From NCBI RefSeq assembly GCF_017939625.1, contig NZ_JAGKTC010000002.1:629-64628 (forward strand): a DNA stretch of 64,000 nucleotides, written 5' to 3'. The number at the start of each line of letters is the position of its first letter. Within the stretch, counting starts at the first letter, position 1. Source of the stretch: Pseudoxanthomonas helianthi. Its GTDB lineage: Bacteria > Pseudomonadota > Gammaproteobacteria > Xanthomonadales > Xanthomonadaceae. The notes under the pieces were generated by a model that did no database searches, was not told the origin of the DNA, and saw nothing but the letters and a program-made list of their open reading frames with translations. This document shows positions 25,263 to 33,691 of this stretch, piece by piece. Both the position numbers and the translations under genes were made by a program.

Positions 25263-26771
25263 ATGAGCAGTCAGGGCATGGATCCGCGCAGCGGACGCAG
25301 CATCGGCGAGCCCATCGCCGACACCGGCAGCGCCGAGCTGGATCGTCTGGCCGAAGTCGCGTCGGCGGCTTTCCCGCGATGGGCTGCGACGTCGCGCGAG
25401 CAGCGCGCACGCGTGCTCGAGGAAGTCGCCGGCGCGCTCGATACGGAAGCGCCCGCGCTCGCGGCGATCGCCGACGCCGAAACCGCGCTCGGCCTGCCGC
25501 GATTGCAGGGCGAGATCCAGCGGACCAGTGGGCAACTGCGCCTGTTCGCGCGGGTCATCCGCGAAGGCGGGTACCTCGAAGCCATCCTCGATTCGCCCGA
25601 TCCCACCGCCGCGCCACCGCGACCCGACTTGCGGCGCATGTTGCGGCCGCTCGGACCGGTGGCGGTATTCGGCGCGAGCAATTTCCCGTTCGCGTTCTCC
25701 ATCGCCGGCGGCGACACCGTTTCCGCGCTGGCGGCCGGTTGTCCGGTGCTGGCGAAAGCGCATCCCGCGCAGCCGGGCACGGCCAAGGCGACCTTCGACG
25801 TGGTCGCCGAGGCCTTGAAGCGGGCCGGTGCACCGGAAGGCGTATTCGCAGTCGTATACGGAACCCCAGCCGGCCTGGATCTGGTGCGACATCCTGCGAT
25901 CAAGGCGGTGGGCTTCACCGGTTCCACGCGCGGCGGTCGTCATCTTTTCGATCTGGCGCAAGCACGCCCCGAACCGATTCCGTTCTACGGCGAACTCGGC
26001 AGCCTGAACCCGGTCGTCGTGCTACCCGGTGCAGCTGCAACGCGCGCAACCGCGATCGCGCAGGGTTATGCGGCGTCTCTGACCCTCGGTGTGGGACAGT
26101 TCTGCACCAATCCGGGTTTGCTGTTCGCACCGCAAGCCTTGCTGCCTGCGCTGGGCGAAGCCATTGCCGCGACCCGGGGCGGCCCGATGCTCACCGCCGG
26201 CATGCGCGATGCGTACGAGTCCGGCATGGGCGAGATGACCCGCCATGCCGAACGGCTTGGCCAGGGGCAGGCGGATGCGACGCACAATGAAGTCGCGCCG
26301 CATCTGTTCCATGTCGACGTGCATCGATTCCTGCAATCGCCGCAGCATTACCTCGACGAGCACTTTGGTCCGGCCGGCCTGGTCGTAACCTACGACGACA
26401 TCGCAGAGCTGATGGCGGCCGTCGAACTGATGCCAGGTGCATTGACCGCAAGCGTGCACGCGGAGTCGGAAGACGCCGCGCTCGCCGCGCCGCTGCTGTC
26501 GGCATTGGCGGCGCGCGCCGGACGCTTGGTCTACAACGCATGGCCGACCGGGGTCGCGGTCAGCTGGTCGATGCAGCACGGCGGCCCGTGGCCGGCGACG
26601 ACCAATCCCTTGCACACTTCGGTCGGTGCGACCGCCATCCGCCGCTGGCTGGCGCCGGTCTGCTACCAGGACTGGCCGGAAGCGCTGCTGCCGTTGGAAC
26701 TGCACGCCGACAATCCGATGCGGATTCCACGCCGTGTCGATGGACGCCTCCAGCCCGGATCGCAAGCCTGA
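25263..26771 (+). CDS. 2,5-dioxovalerate (2-oxoglutarate semialdehyde) dehydrogenase
   Basis: This 502-residue aldehyde dehydrogenase has the NAD(P)-binding stretch AVFGASNFPFAFSIAGGDTVSAL, the GFTGSTRGGRHLFDLA loop, catalytic Glu in FYGELGSLNPVVVLPG and nucleophile Cys in VGQFCTNPGL. The FGASNFPFAFS and ELGSLNP variants are typical of 2-oxoglutarate semialdehyde dehydrogenases of sugar-acid pathways. It should oxidise 2,5-dioxovalerate to 2-oxoglutarate, the last step of oxidative uronate catabolism. It starts 10 bp after udh and ends the operon. A weak hairpin (CGAAGCG-CTA-CGCTTCG, 26790-26806) without a T-run follows. Confidence 0.88.
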   Translation: MSSQGMDPRSGRSIGEPIADTGSAELDRLAEVASAAFPRWAATSREQRARVLEEVAGALDTEAPALAAIADAETALGLPRLQGEIQRTSGQLRLFARVIREGGYLEAILDSPDPTAAPPRPDLRRMLRPLGPVAVFGASNFPFAFSIAGGDTVSALAAGCPVLAKAHPAQPGTAKATFDVVAEALKRAGAPEGVFAVVYGTPAGLDLVRHPAIKAVGFTGSTRGGRHLFDLAQARPEPIPFYGELGSLNPVVVLPGAAATRATAIAQGYAASLTLGVGQFCTNPGLLFAPQALLPALGEAIAATRGGPMLTAGMRDAYESGMGEMTRHAERLGQGQADATHNEVAPHLFHVDVHRFLQSPQHYLDEHFGPAGLVVTYDDIAELMAAVELMPGALTASVHAESEDAALAAPLLSALAARAGRLVYNAWPTGVAVSWSMQHGGPWPATTNPLHTSVGATAIRRWLAPVCYQDWPEALLPLELHADNPMRIPRRVDGRLQPGSQA

Positions 26772-26831
26772 GCGGGTGAAACCGCGAAGCGCTACGCTTC
26801 GGCGCGTCAGTTCAATCTCCGGAGAAAGACG

Positions 26832-27110
26832 ATGAAGCCGTGCGCCGTTCCGATCCTCATCGCCATCGGCCTCACTGCCTGCACCGCCCGCGAACCTCCG
26901 GCCGAGGCGGCGGCTCCCGCCCCGCCACCGGCCGCGACGCCGGCGATGCCGGGTTCCGACCGCGATGCGCACGGCTGCATCGGTTCGGCCGGTTACAGCT
27001 GGTGCGAAAGCACCGGCAAGTGCGAACGGCCGTGGGAATTGGCGAAGGAGAAGAATTTCGACAATAGCGCCGAGGCTTTCGCCGGCTATTGCAGAAACCC
27101 GGCGAAGTAA
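26832..27110 (+). CDS. Small cysteine-containing lipoprotein
   Basis: The 92-residue product has a lipoprotein signal (PILIAIGLTACTA), a proline/alanine-rich linker, and a conserved compact block DAHGCIGSAGYSWCES ... KCERPWELAKEKNF with four cysteines likely to form two disulfides. This block recurs in many small secreted proteins of unknown role; a protease-inhibitor-like fold is possible but unproven. The start follows GGAGAAAGACG. It is convergent with the DedA-PAP2 gene, 3 bp away. Confidence 0.75.
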   Translation: MKPCAVPILIAIGLTACTAREPPAEAAAPAPPPAATPAMPGSDRDAHGCIGSAGYSWCESTGKCERPWELAKEKNFDNSAEAFAGYCRNPAK

Positions 27111-27113
27111 GCG

Positions 27114-29114
27114 CTAGTCGCGCAGGGGCGGCACGGTCGCCAGCCGCAACACCGGCAGTTTCGAATCCGGATGCACGCCGCTGCGCTGCGGCAGGCCGGC
27201 GGTGGCTTCGCCGACCGCCTGCAACGCGGCTTCGGTCTCGCGGATCGGCCGCCACAGGCCGACCAGGTCGAACGCGCGCTGATGGCGCAAGGTCTGCGCG
27301 CTGCCGATCCACAATGCGCTGCCGTCCTCCAGTCGCGCCGGCGCCGGCCACAGCCGCAACACGTGCAGTTCGTCCGGATGCGCGCCGGGGCGCAGCATCA
27401 GCAGGCTTTCCGCGCGCGTGTCCAGGGTCGCCGGCAATACGGGCTGGTCGGCGTCGGCGCGTTTCGGGTCGAGCAGGGTCAGCGCTTCCACCCAGCCGGC
27501 CTGCGCCTGCGAGCGCCAGCCGGCCGCTTCCAGTTGCGCGCGCAACGGCGCCAGCGGTCCGGCGACCTGCACATCCAGCGGCCAGCGCTGTTCGTCGTCG
27601 AATTCGTTGCGCCGCGCGGGCAATGTCTGCCAGCCGGTGTTCCACCAGTCGGCAAAGGACAGCAACGTCGGCAAAGGCGCGTATTCGAAACGCGCCAGTG
27701 TCGGCGCGATGTGGCGCGGCGCGTACCACAGCGCCGCCACGGCGAACGCGCCGTAGAAGATCGCCGCCAGCGGCTTCATCCAGAACGAACGATTGACCCG
27801 GCGACGATAGGCGACGCCCAGCACCAGCAGCCAGACCGTGCCCAGCAGGCTGCCGCCGACCACGTCGCTGAGCCAGTGCGCACCGAGGTACAGGCGGGCG
27901 AAGCCGATCAGCGCGACCACCACGCCGGCGACGAGGTACGGCCAGATCCGGCGCCGGCCCGGCAACTCGCGCGCGATCAGCACCGCGAAGAAGCCGAATT
28001 GCACCGTCGCCATGGTCACCGCCACCGACGGGAAGCCGAAGCCGCTGCCCACCGCCGGCGGTTTCGGAATGTCGATCACCGCGCCCAGCCAAGCGGTCAG
28101 CGCCAGGCCGAACACCAGCGCCGCCAGCCAGTGCGCCGCCGCCATCCAGCGCTTGCGCCACGCCAGGTAGGCCAGGGTCAGCGCCGCCGCCGGCACCAAT
28201 ACCGGCCAGTCGCCGAGCGAGGCCAGTGCGGCCAGCGGCGCGTCGGCCAGCGGATTGCGCAGACCCTGCATCAGCTGGTGCAGGGCCAGGTCCACGCCGA
28301 GCGGCTCGCCGCTGCCGACCACCCAGCCGAGGAAGGCAAAGGCGACCCAGCCCACCGCCAGCAGCAGCACGGCCAGCAGGGCCAACGGCACCGACTCGCG
28401 CCGCCGCGGGTCGAACACCGCTTCGGTATAGCGTCCCAGCACCGGATGCGCATGCGACCAGTGCAGTGCGCGCGCCAGCAGCGCGTCGGCATGCGTGGCG
28501 AACCAGCGATAGCCGTACAGCACGCCGAACCACGATGCGGCTAGCACCAGCGCCAGCAATCCCAGCACGATGGCCAATTGCCCGGCGACCGCAGCCACCG
28601 CATCGTAAGCTTGGCCAAGGATCCAGCCGGGCGCGAGGAACAGCGCCGCCCAGCTGACCGCGGCGAAGGCGCTGGCCGGCGCGTAGCGCTGCAACGGCAT
28701 CTTCAGCATGCCCGCGACCGCCGGCACGAACGGACGGATCGGCCCGACGAAACGGGCGATGAAGATGCTGCGCGCGCCGTTGCGGCGGAACATCGTCTCG
28801 CCGCGCTCCAGCAACTGCGGGTAACGCGCGAACGGCCACACGCCGCGCAGCCGGTCGCCCCAGCGGCGCCCGACCCAGAACCCGATCGCATCGCCGAGGA
28901 AAGCACCCAGCGCCGCGCAAGCCAGGGCATAGGGCCCGGAAATCTCGCCCATGCCGATCAGGATGCCGACCGGCAGCAACAGCGGTAGCGCGGGCACCAC
29001 CGCACCGACCACGATCAGCGCGTCGCAGAACGCGACCGCGAAGATCGCCGCGCCCGCCGCCACCGGATGCGTGCCGATCCAGGCCAGCAGGCTGTCGAAC
29101 CAGGAAGGATTCAT
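27114..29114 (-). CDS. DedA / PAP2 phosphatase / LssY-C fusion protein
   Basis: The 666-residue membrane protein joins three modules. Residues 1 to about 200 form a DedA/SNARE-associated domain (FLGDAIGFWVGRRWGDRLRG, FIARFVGPIRPFVPAVAGM), a lipid transporter/flippase fold. About 230-450 is a PAP2-type lipid phosphatase (KPPAVGSGFGFPS ... RLYLGAHWLSDVVGGSLLG, carrying the expected Ser and His motifs). The C-terminal 200 residues are an LssY-like soluble domain (RNEFDDEQRWPLDVQVAGPL ... HPDELHVLRLWP). Fusions of this order occur in other proteobacteria and probably move and dephosphorylate undecaprenyl or phospholipid head groups. The substrate is not determined. Start ATG 29114 begins MNPSWFDSLLAWIGTHP. 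Confidence 0.88.
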   Translation of the reverse strand: MNPSWFDSLLAWIGTHPVAAGAAIFAVAFCDALIVVGAVVPALPLLLPVGILIGMGEISGPYALACAALGAFLGDAIGFWVGRRWGDRLRGVWPFARYPQLLERGETMFRRNGARSIFIARFVGPIRPFVPAVAGMLKMPLQRYAPASAFAAVSWAALFLAPGWILGQAYDAVAAVAGQLAIVLGLLALVLAASWFGVLYGYRWFATHADALLARALHWSHAHPVLGRYTEAVFDPRRRESVPLALLAVLLLAVGWVAFAFLGWVVGSGEPLGVDLALHQLMQGLRNPLADAPLAALASLGDWPVLVPAAALTLAYLAWRKRWMAAAHWLAALVFGLALTAWLGAVIDIPKPPAVGSGFGFPSVAVTMATVQFGFFAVLIARELPGRRRIWPYLVAGVVVALIGFARLYLGAHWLSDVVGGSLLGTVWLLVLGVAYRRRVNRSFWMKPLAAIFYGAFAVAALWYAPRHIAPTLARFEYAPLPTLLSFADWWNTGWQTLPARRNEFDDEQRWPLDVQVAGPLAPLRAQLEAAGWRSQAQAGWVEALTLLDPKRADADQPVLPATLDTRAESLLMLRPGAHPDELHVLRLWPAPARLEDGSALWIGSAQTLRHQRAFDLVGLWRPIRETEAALQAVGEATAGLPQRSGVHPDSKLPVLRLATVPPLRD

Positions 29115-29201
29115 TGGCGCCGATTATAGGTGGAGCCGCTCGGGCGAATGCCGCTCCCATGGCCTTGCGAACCATTCAGGACCGTTCCCTAGAATTTCCG
29201 C

Positions 29202-29864
29202 ATGGACGAAATCCCCCCGCTCGAGCTCAAGGCGCTGAAAGCGGATAGCTTCGGCCGCGTATTGCTGATGCGCGGGAAAAATGGCGTATTCGTCCGCCGC
29301 GACCTGAGCGTGACGCCACCATGGCTGCGCCTGCCGGCCTGGAGGCTGGCCCGCCGCGAAGCGCGCGCCCTGCAGCGCCTGGCCGGCCAGCCGGCCACGC
29401 CGCAGCTGCTGGCATGGAACGGCAAGCAACTCGATCGCAGCTACATGGCCGGTGCGGCGATGTACCTGCGCCCGCCGCGCGGCGACCTGGCCTATTTCCG
29501 CGCCGCGCGCCGGTTGCTGCAACAGATCCATCGTCGTGGTCTGGCCCACAACGACCTGGCCAAGGAAGCCAACTGGCTGGTGCTGGAAGACGGCAGCCCG
29601 GCAGTGATCGATTTCCAGCTGGCGACGCTCGGCCATCCGCGTTCGCGCTGGATGCGTCTGCTCGCGCGCGAGGACCTGCGCCATCTGCTCAAGCACAAAC
29701 GCATGTATTGCCGCGAACGCCTGACCCCGGTGGAACTGCGCCTGCTCAAGCGCCACTCATGGCTGCGCGACCTGTGGTTCCGCACCGGCAAGCCGGTGTA
29801 CCGCTTCGTCACCCGCAAATTGTTGAAGTGGGAAGACAACGAAGGGCAAGGCCCGAAACCGTGA
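29202..29864 (+). CDS. Small protein kinase-like (RIO/KdkA-type) protein
   Basis: The 220-residue product carries a minimal kinase fold. It has a glycine-poor N-lobe (LKADSFGRVLLMRGKNGVFVRRDL) and the catalytic loop HNDLAKEANWLV, with Asp and Asn as in lipopolysaccharide kinases. A metal-binding DFQLA follows, corresponding to DFG. Size and motifs resemble the Kdo kinase/RIO-like proteins of gammaproteobacteria. The target could be a lipid, an LPS sugar or a protein; the sequence does not decide. It is divergent from the DedA-PAP2 gene (87 bp between), which also hints at an envelope-lipid link. Confidence 0.78.
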   Translation: MDEIPPLELKALKADSFGRVLLMRGKNGVFVRRDLSVTPPWLRLPAWRLARREARALQRLAGQPATPQLLAWNGKQLDRSYMAGAAMYLRPPRGDLAYFRAARRLLQQIHRRGLAHNDLAKEANWLVLEDGSPAVIDFQLATLGHPRSRWMRLLAREDLRHLLKHKRMYCRERLTPVELRLLKRHSWLRDLWFRTGKPVYRFVTRKLLKWEDNEGQGPKP

Positions 29865-29893
29865 CATCACCGTCATAATGGCTGCGCTCTTCG

Positions 29894-29992
29894 CCCCCTT
29901 TGTAAAGGGGCGGGCGTTCGCGCAGCGAACGACGGGGATTTGCTTTTGACGCGAAGAGCAAATCCCCTCATTCCCCTTTTCCAAAAAGGGGA
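29894..29992. repeat. Composite inverted repeat
   Basis: The spacer between the kinase-like and SDR genes contains an outer pair, CCCCCTTTGTAAAGGGG and its relative CCCCTTTTCCAAAAAGGGG. An inner pair, GGGGATTTGCT and AGCAAATCCCC, faces across about 10 bases. The structure could fold into a cruciform and may terminate transcription. It is unlike the GTGGGAG family elsewhere in the window. Confidence 0.6.
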
Positions 29993-30023
29993 GATCAACG
30001 ACATCGAAATGGATTGCCAACGC

Positions 30024-30839
30024 ATGAATACCCTCAACGGCAAAACCTTGTTCATCACCGGCGCCTCGCGCGGTATCGGCCTGGCCATCGCCCTGCGCGC
30101 GGCGCGCGACGGCGCCAATGTCGCCATCGCGGCGAAATCCAGCGTGCCCAATCCGAAGCTGCCCGGCACCATCCACACCGCTGCCGAAGCGGTGAACGCA
30201 GCCGGCGGCCAGGGCCTCGCGCTGAAGTGCGATATCCGCGAGGAGGACGAAGTGAGGGCCGCGGTCGCCGCCACCGTCGACACGTTCGGCGGCATCGACA
30301 TCCTGGTCAACAACGCCAGCGCGATCTGGCTGCGCGGCACCCTGGACACGCCGATGAAGCGCTTCGACCTGATGCAGCAGGTCAACGCGCGCGGCAGCTT
30401 CCTGTGCGCGCAGGCCTGCCTGCCGCACCTGCTGCAGGCACCGAACCCGCACATCCTGACCCTGTGCCCGCCGCCGTCGCTGGAACCGAAATGGTGGGGC
30501 CCGCACACTGGCTATACGCTGGCGAAGATGGGCATGAGCTTCGTCACCCTGGGCCTGGCCGCCGAATTCGGTCCGCAGGGCATCGCGGTCAATGCTTTGT
30601 GGCCGCGCACGCTGATCTCCACCGACGCGTTGAACATGATTCCGGGCGTGTCCATGGCGAACGGCCGTTCGCCGGAGATCATGGCCGACGCCGCGCACGC
30701 GATCCTCGTCCGCGAAGCGGAGACGTGCACCGGCCATTTCTTCATCGACGACGAAGTGCTGGCCGAAGCCGGGGTCACCGACCTGTCCCGCTATGCCGTC
30801 GATCCTTCGCAACCGTTGCTTCCCGACCTGTTCCTCTGA
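30024..30839 (+). CDS. Short-chain dehydrogenase (HSDL2-like)
   Basis: The 271-residue product has the SDR cofactor motif TGASRGIGLAIAL, the NNAS motif (VNNASAIWL) and the catalytic Tyr-x-x-x-Lys in GYTLAKMGMS. The peculiar AIAAKSSVPNPKLPGTIHTAAEAV after the second strand is characteristic of HSDL2/SDR proteins related to sterol-carrier SDRs. The substrate is unknown; an acyl or fatty compound is plausible. ATG 30024 is chosen because homology starts at MNTLNGKTLFITG; upstream in-frame codons lie in the repeat. It is convergent with the diguanylate cyclase gene, 12 bp away. Confidence 0.87.
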   Translation: MNTLNGKTLFITGASRGIGLAIALRAARDGANVAIAAKSSVPNPKLPGTIHTAAEAVNAAGGQGLALKCDIREEDEVRAAVAATVDTFGGIDILVNNASAIWLRGTLDTPMKRFDLMQQVNARGSFLCAQACLPHLLQAPNPHILTLCPPPSLEPKWWGPHTGYTLAKMGMSFVTLGLAAEFGPQGIAVNALWPRTLISTDALNMIPGVSMANGRSPEIMADAAHAILVREAETCTGHFFIDDEVLAEAGVTDLSRYAVDPSQPLLPDLFL

Positions 30840-30851
30840 CGGGAACCGCGC

Positions 30852-32093
30852 TCAACCGTCGATGACGACGCGGTTGCGTCCCGCGCGCTTGCCGGCGTAC
30901 AGCCTGCGGTCCGCGATCTGCAGCAGAACGCCGGGCTGGGTTCCATCCTCGGGCAACGTGGCGACGCCGATGGATACGCTCAGCGCCAGGTCGGGCACGC
31001 CCTGCCAGGCGCCCACCTTGTGGCGCAGGTCCTCCGCGATGCGCGCAGCGGTCGCGGGACTGGCGCCGGGCAGGACCACGACGAACTCCTCGCCGCCATA
31101 ACGGCACACCCAGTCGGTCGCGCGCAGCGCCTTGCTCATCGTTTCCGCCAGCCCGACCAGGATCCGGTCGCCGACCACGTGGCCATGGCTGTCGTTGATC
31201 CGCTTGAAATGGTCCATGTCCACGAACAGGACCGCCAGCGCCTGCTGTCCGGCGACGGCCGCTTCGATCGTCGGCGCGAAGAAGGCGTTGAAATAGGCCC
31301 GGTTGTAGACCCCGGTCAGGCCGTCGCGCATCGCCGCGGCTTCCGCGCGTTCGTATTTCTGCCGGTAGCTGAGCACCGAAAACGCATCGCGCATGTCGCG
31401 CGGCTCCGCATGCCCCGCGAGGGTCGGCTCGCGTTCGAAATGGTGCAGGTACAGCGCGCTGCACATCGCGTACCACAGCCCGGCGACCGCCTTCGACACG
31501 ACCGAGGTCGTCAGCAGCACCGCGAAATCTGCGTGGCCGTGGAAGGCGAACGATGCGTATGCCAGGCTGTCCAGCGTCAGCACCAGCACCAGGGTGCCGC
31601 CCATCGGCGCGAACAGGCCCGGCAGGCGCTTCGCCATCCACTCGTAGACGACCACCAGCAGGAAGGCGTCGATCACCAGCAGCACCGAACCCACCGCGAG
31701 GTTTCGGGCCGTCTGCACGAACGTCTCCGGCGCCATGCCGCTGAAGTTCAGCATGCCGGGCTGTTCGGCCTGCCATGCCAGGGTGACCAGCAGCAGGGAG
31801 ATCGCGCCGTTGGCCGCGGCCAGGGCATAGATCAGCCGGCGGGTCTCGGTCGCGTCTTCGCGGATGTAGACCATCAGCACCACGAACAGGCTCGCGCTGA
31901 ACAGCACCGCGGACCCCGGCGGCACCAGGATGCCGTTGCCGACCGGGACCAGCACGCTGCTCGCGACGGTCTGCAGCACCTGCATCGCCCCGAGGAACAC
32001 GTACAACGGCACCATGCCCAGTGCGGAGCGCAAGCGGAACAGGACCAGGAGCACCCCGGCCACCAGGATGGCCTGGAGCGTCAGTACCAGCAT
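30852..32093 (-). CDS. Membrane diguanylate cyclase (GGDEF)
   Basis: The 413-residue product has about seven hydrophobic helices in its first 220 residues (MLVLTLQAILVAGVLLVLF ... AVLLTTSVVSKAVAGLWYAM), an uncharacterised membrane sensor. A GGDEF domain follows (AAMRDGLTGVYNRAYFNAFF, LFVDMDHFKRINDSHGHVVGD, active loop YGGEEF, SIGVATLPEDG). The intact GGEEF loop predicts c-di-GMP synthesis. The start ATG 32093 has GGGAG 5 bases upstream; longer forms to 32261 are unlikely. It opposes the phosphodiesterases at 2171 and 51661 functionally. Confidence 0.88.
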   Translation of the reverse strand: MLVLTLQAILVAGVLLVLFRLRSALGMVPLYVFLGAMQVLQTVASSVLVPVGNGILVPPGSAVLFSASLFVVLMVYIREDATETRRLIYALAAANGAISLLLVTLAWQAEQPGMLNFSGMAPETFVQTARNLAVGSVLLVIDAFLLVVVYEWMAKRLPGLFAPMGGTLVLVLTLDSLAYASFAFHGHADFAVLLTTSVVSKAVAGLWYAMCSALYLHHFEREPTLAGHAEPRDMRDAFSVLSYRQKYERAEAAAMRDGLTGVYNRAYFNAFFAPTIEAAVAGQQALAVLFVDMDHFKRINDSHGHVVGDRILVGLAETMSKALRATDWVCRYGGEEFVVVLPGASPATAARIAEDLRHKVGAWQGVPDLALSVSIGVATLPEDGTQPGVLLQIADRRLYAGKRAGRNRVVIDG

Positions 32094-32320
32094 GCAAGCT
32101 CCCGATCCGCGCGCGAACCCCGCGAGCGTCCGGCGCGGGACGATGGGGCGAACGGCATGGGCGATGGAACTGCAAGCATCCGAGCTTCCTGCACCGGCTC
32201 CCCTCGAAACCGGAGCCGTCCTGGCGGACTCTACGACATTCCCCGGCGTTTTTGTGTCCATCGCCGACCGCGAAATGGTGTGGGATCATGTCGAGTCCCC
32301 CTTCCCCCATTGCCCGCAAA

Positions 32321-32743
32321 ATGAAATACCTGCACGCGATGATCCGCGTCCATGACCTGGACGCCACCAGCCGTTTCCTGACCGAAGGCCTGGGCCTGAA
32401 GCAAACCCGGCGCATGGACAACGAGGCCGGCAAGTTCACCCTGGTCTATTTCGGCGCACCGCAGAACCCGGAAGCCGAGATCGAGCTGACCTACAACTGG
32501 GGCAGCGACGAGGATTACGGCAGCGCCCGCAACTTCGGCCACCTCGCGTTCGAAGTCGACGACATCTACGCGCTGTGCGCGCACCTGCAATCGCTGGGCG
32601 TCGTCATCAACCGCCCGCCGCGCGACGGCCGCATGGCCTTCGTGCGCACGCCGGACCTGATCTCCATCGAGCTGCTGCAGAAGGGCGAAGCGCTGCCGCC
32701 GCAGGAGCCGTGGGTTTCGATGCCGAATACCGGCGTCTGGTAA
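32321..32743 (+). CDS. gloA: Lactoylglutathione lyase (glyoxalase I)
   Basis: The 140-residue product begins MKYLHAMIRVHDLDATSRF and keeps all four metal ligands of glyoxalase I: His5, Glu55 (EIELTYNWG), His74 (FGHLAFEVDD) and Glu117 (SIELLQ). It isomerises the methylglyoxal-glutathione hemithioacetal to lactoylglutathione in the cytoplasm. An in-frame ATG at 32288 would add 11 residues; the family normally starts at the chosen ATG. It is divergent from the diguanylate cyclase gene. Confidence 0.9.
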   Translation: MKYLHAMIRVHDLDATSRFLTEGLGLKQTRRMDNEAGKFTLVYFGAPQNPEAEIELTYNWGSDEDYGSARNFGHLAFEVDDIYALCAHLQSLGVVINRPPRDGRMAFVRTPDLISIELLQKGEALPPQEPWVSMPNTGVW

Positions 32744-32829
32744 ACGCGTTTGCGGGGAAGTTGCGTGGTGCGCGGTGCCGCGCCCGTGCTAGCGTATTGG
32801 CGGCATCGGATGGCGCCATGGGGAGTGCA

Positions 32830-33228
32830 ATGGATTATCTGCAGGGGTTTTCGGCCTTCGCCACGTACTTCAGCGTGGGCCTGGGTTTCGTTCTTTTGTA
32901 CGTGGTGCTGTATTTGCATGCGACGCCGCATCGCGAGCTTGCGCTGATCCGCGAAGGCAATGTCGCCGCCGCGATCGCGCTTGCGGGCGCGCTGCTCGGT
33001 TTCGCCCTGCCACTGTCCAGCGCCTTGCGCGGGGCGACCAGCGTTTTCGACCTAGTCATATGGGCGGGCATCGCGCTGGTGGCGCAGATGGCCGCCTACG
33101 TGTTGGTGAGATTGTTGCTGCGCGGGTTTCCCGCCCGCATCGCCCGCGGCGACCATGCCGCGGCGGTGCTGTCCGCGGTGATCCACGTCAGCGTGGGCCT
33201 GGTCAACGCGGCCGCGATGAGTTACTGA
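32830..33228 (+). CDS. DUF350 membrane protein (YjfL-like)
   Basis: The 132-residue product has four hydrophobic helices (FATYFSVGLGFVLLYVVLYLHA; VAAAIALAGALLGFALPLS; VFDLVIWAGIALVAQMAAYVLVRLL; AAAVLSAVIHVSVGLVNAAA) with the conserved EGNVAAAIALAGALLGFALPL segment of DUF350. It is the first gene of a three-gene operon with a DUF1190 protein (2 bp downstream) and an ATP-grasp enzyme (overlapping). E. coli yjfL-yjfM-yjfC has the same order. The function is unknown; a membrane partner for the ATP-grasp enzyme is likely. The start ATG 32830 follows GGGGAG; ATG 32818 is also in frame. Confidence 0.83.
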   Translation: MDYLQGFSAFATYFSVGLGFVLLYVVLYLHATPHRELALIREGNVAAAIALAGALLGFALPLSSALRGATSVFDLVIWAGIALVAQMAAYVLVRLLLRGFPARIARGDHAAAVLSAVIHVSVGLVNAAAMSY

Positions 33229-33229
33229 C

Positions 33230-33691
33230 ATGCCTGCCGACTCGCGCAAGCGGCGGAAGGGCAGGCGGCCGGATTACATCGTTCGCGCCACTGCCAAGGA
33301 CAAGCGCGGCTGGTGGAGCGAGGTGCCCTGGTGGTGGTTGGGCGTGGCGGCATTCATCGGCTTTCCGATGCTGCGCGATGCCACCAGCGACAAGATGCAG
33401 CGCAATCGTTACGCGGACGAGGCCAGTTGCCGCTGCGATTACGGCGACCGTTGCGACCTGGACTGGAACCAGGAGAACGGACCGGGCAAGTGGGTCGGGC
33501 CGTGGTACGCCAGCAACGATGCGGACCGCCGTGCGGACGATCCCGGCATGGGTGCATGCCGCACCCACGGCGGGGGTTATCGCAGCGGCTATGTCTACCG
33601 CGACGACGGATACCGTGGCCCGGCAAGCGTGGAGCGCGGTTACCGCGGCGGCTTCGGCGGCACCGGCCGCGTGCGCGCCGCCGGTTCCTGA
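33230..33691 (+). CDS. DUF1190-like protein (YjfM-like)
   Basis: The 153-residue product has a basic N-terminus, one hydrophobic segment (VPWWWLGVAAFIGFPML) and a Cys-containing tail (ASCRCDYGDRC). It ends in a glycine/tyrosine/arginine-rich low-complexity stretch (GGGYRSGYVYRDDGYRG). Such tails and the position before a glutathionylspermidine-synthase-like gene mark DUF1190/YjfM-type proteins. The tail could be the acceptor that the ATP-grasp enzyme modifies, but this is inference. Its stop codon overlaps the start of the next gene (TGATG, 33689-33693). Confidence 0.75.
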   Translation: MPADSRKRRKGRRPDYIVRATAKDKRGWWSEVPWWWLGVAAFIGFPMLRDATSDKMQRNRYADEASCRCDYGDRCDLDWNQENGPGKWVGPWYASNDADRRADDPGMGACRTHGGGYRSGYVYRDDGYRGPASVERGYRGGFGGTGRVRAAGS

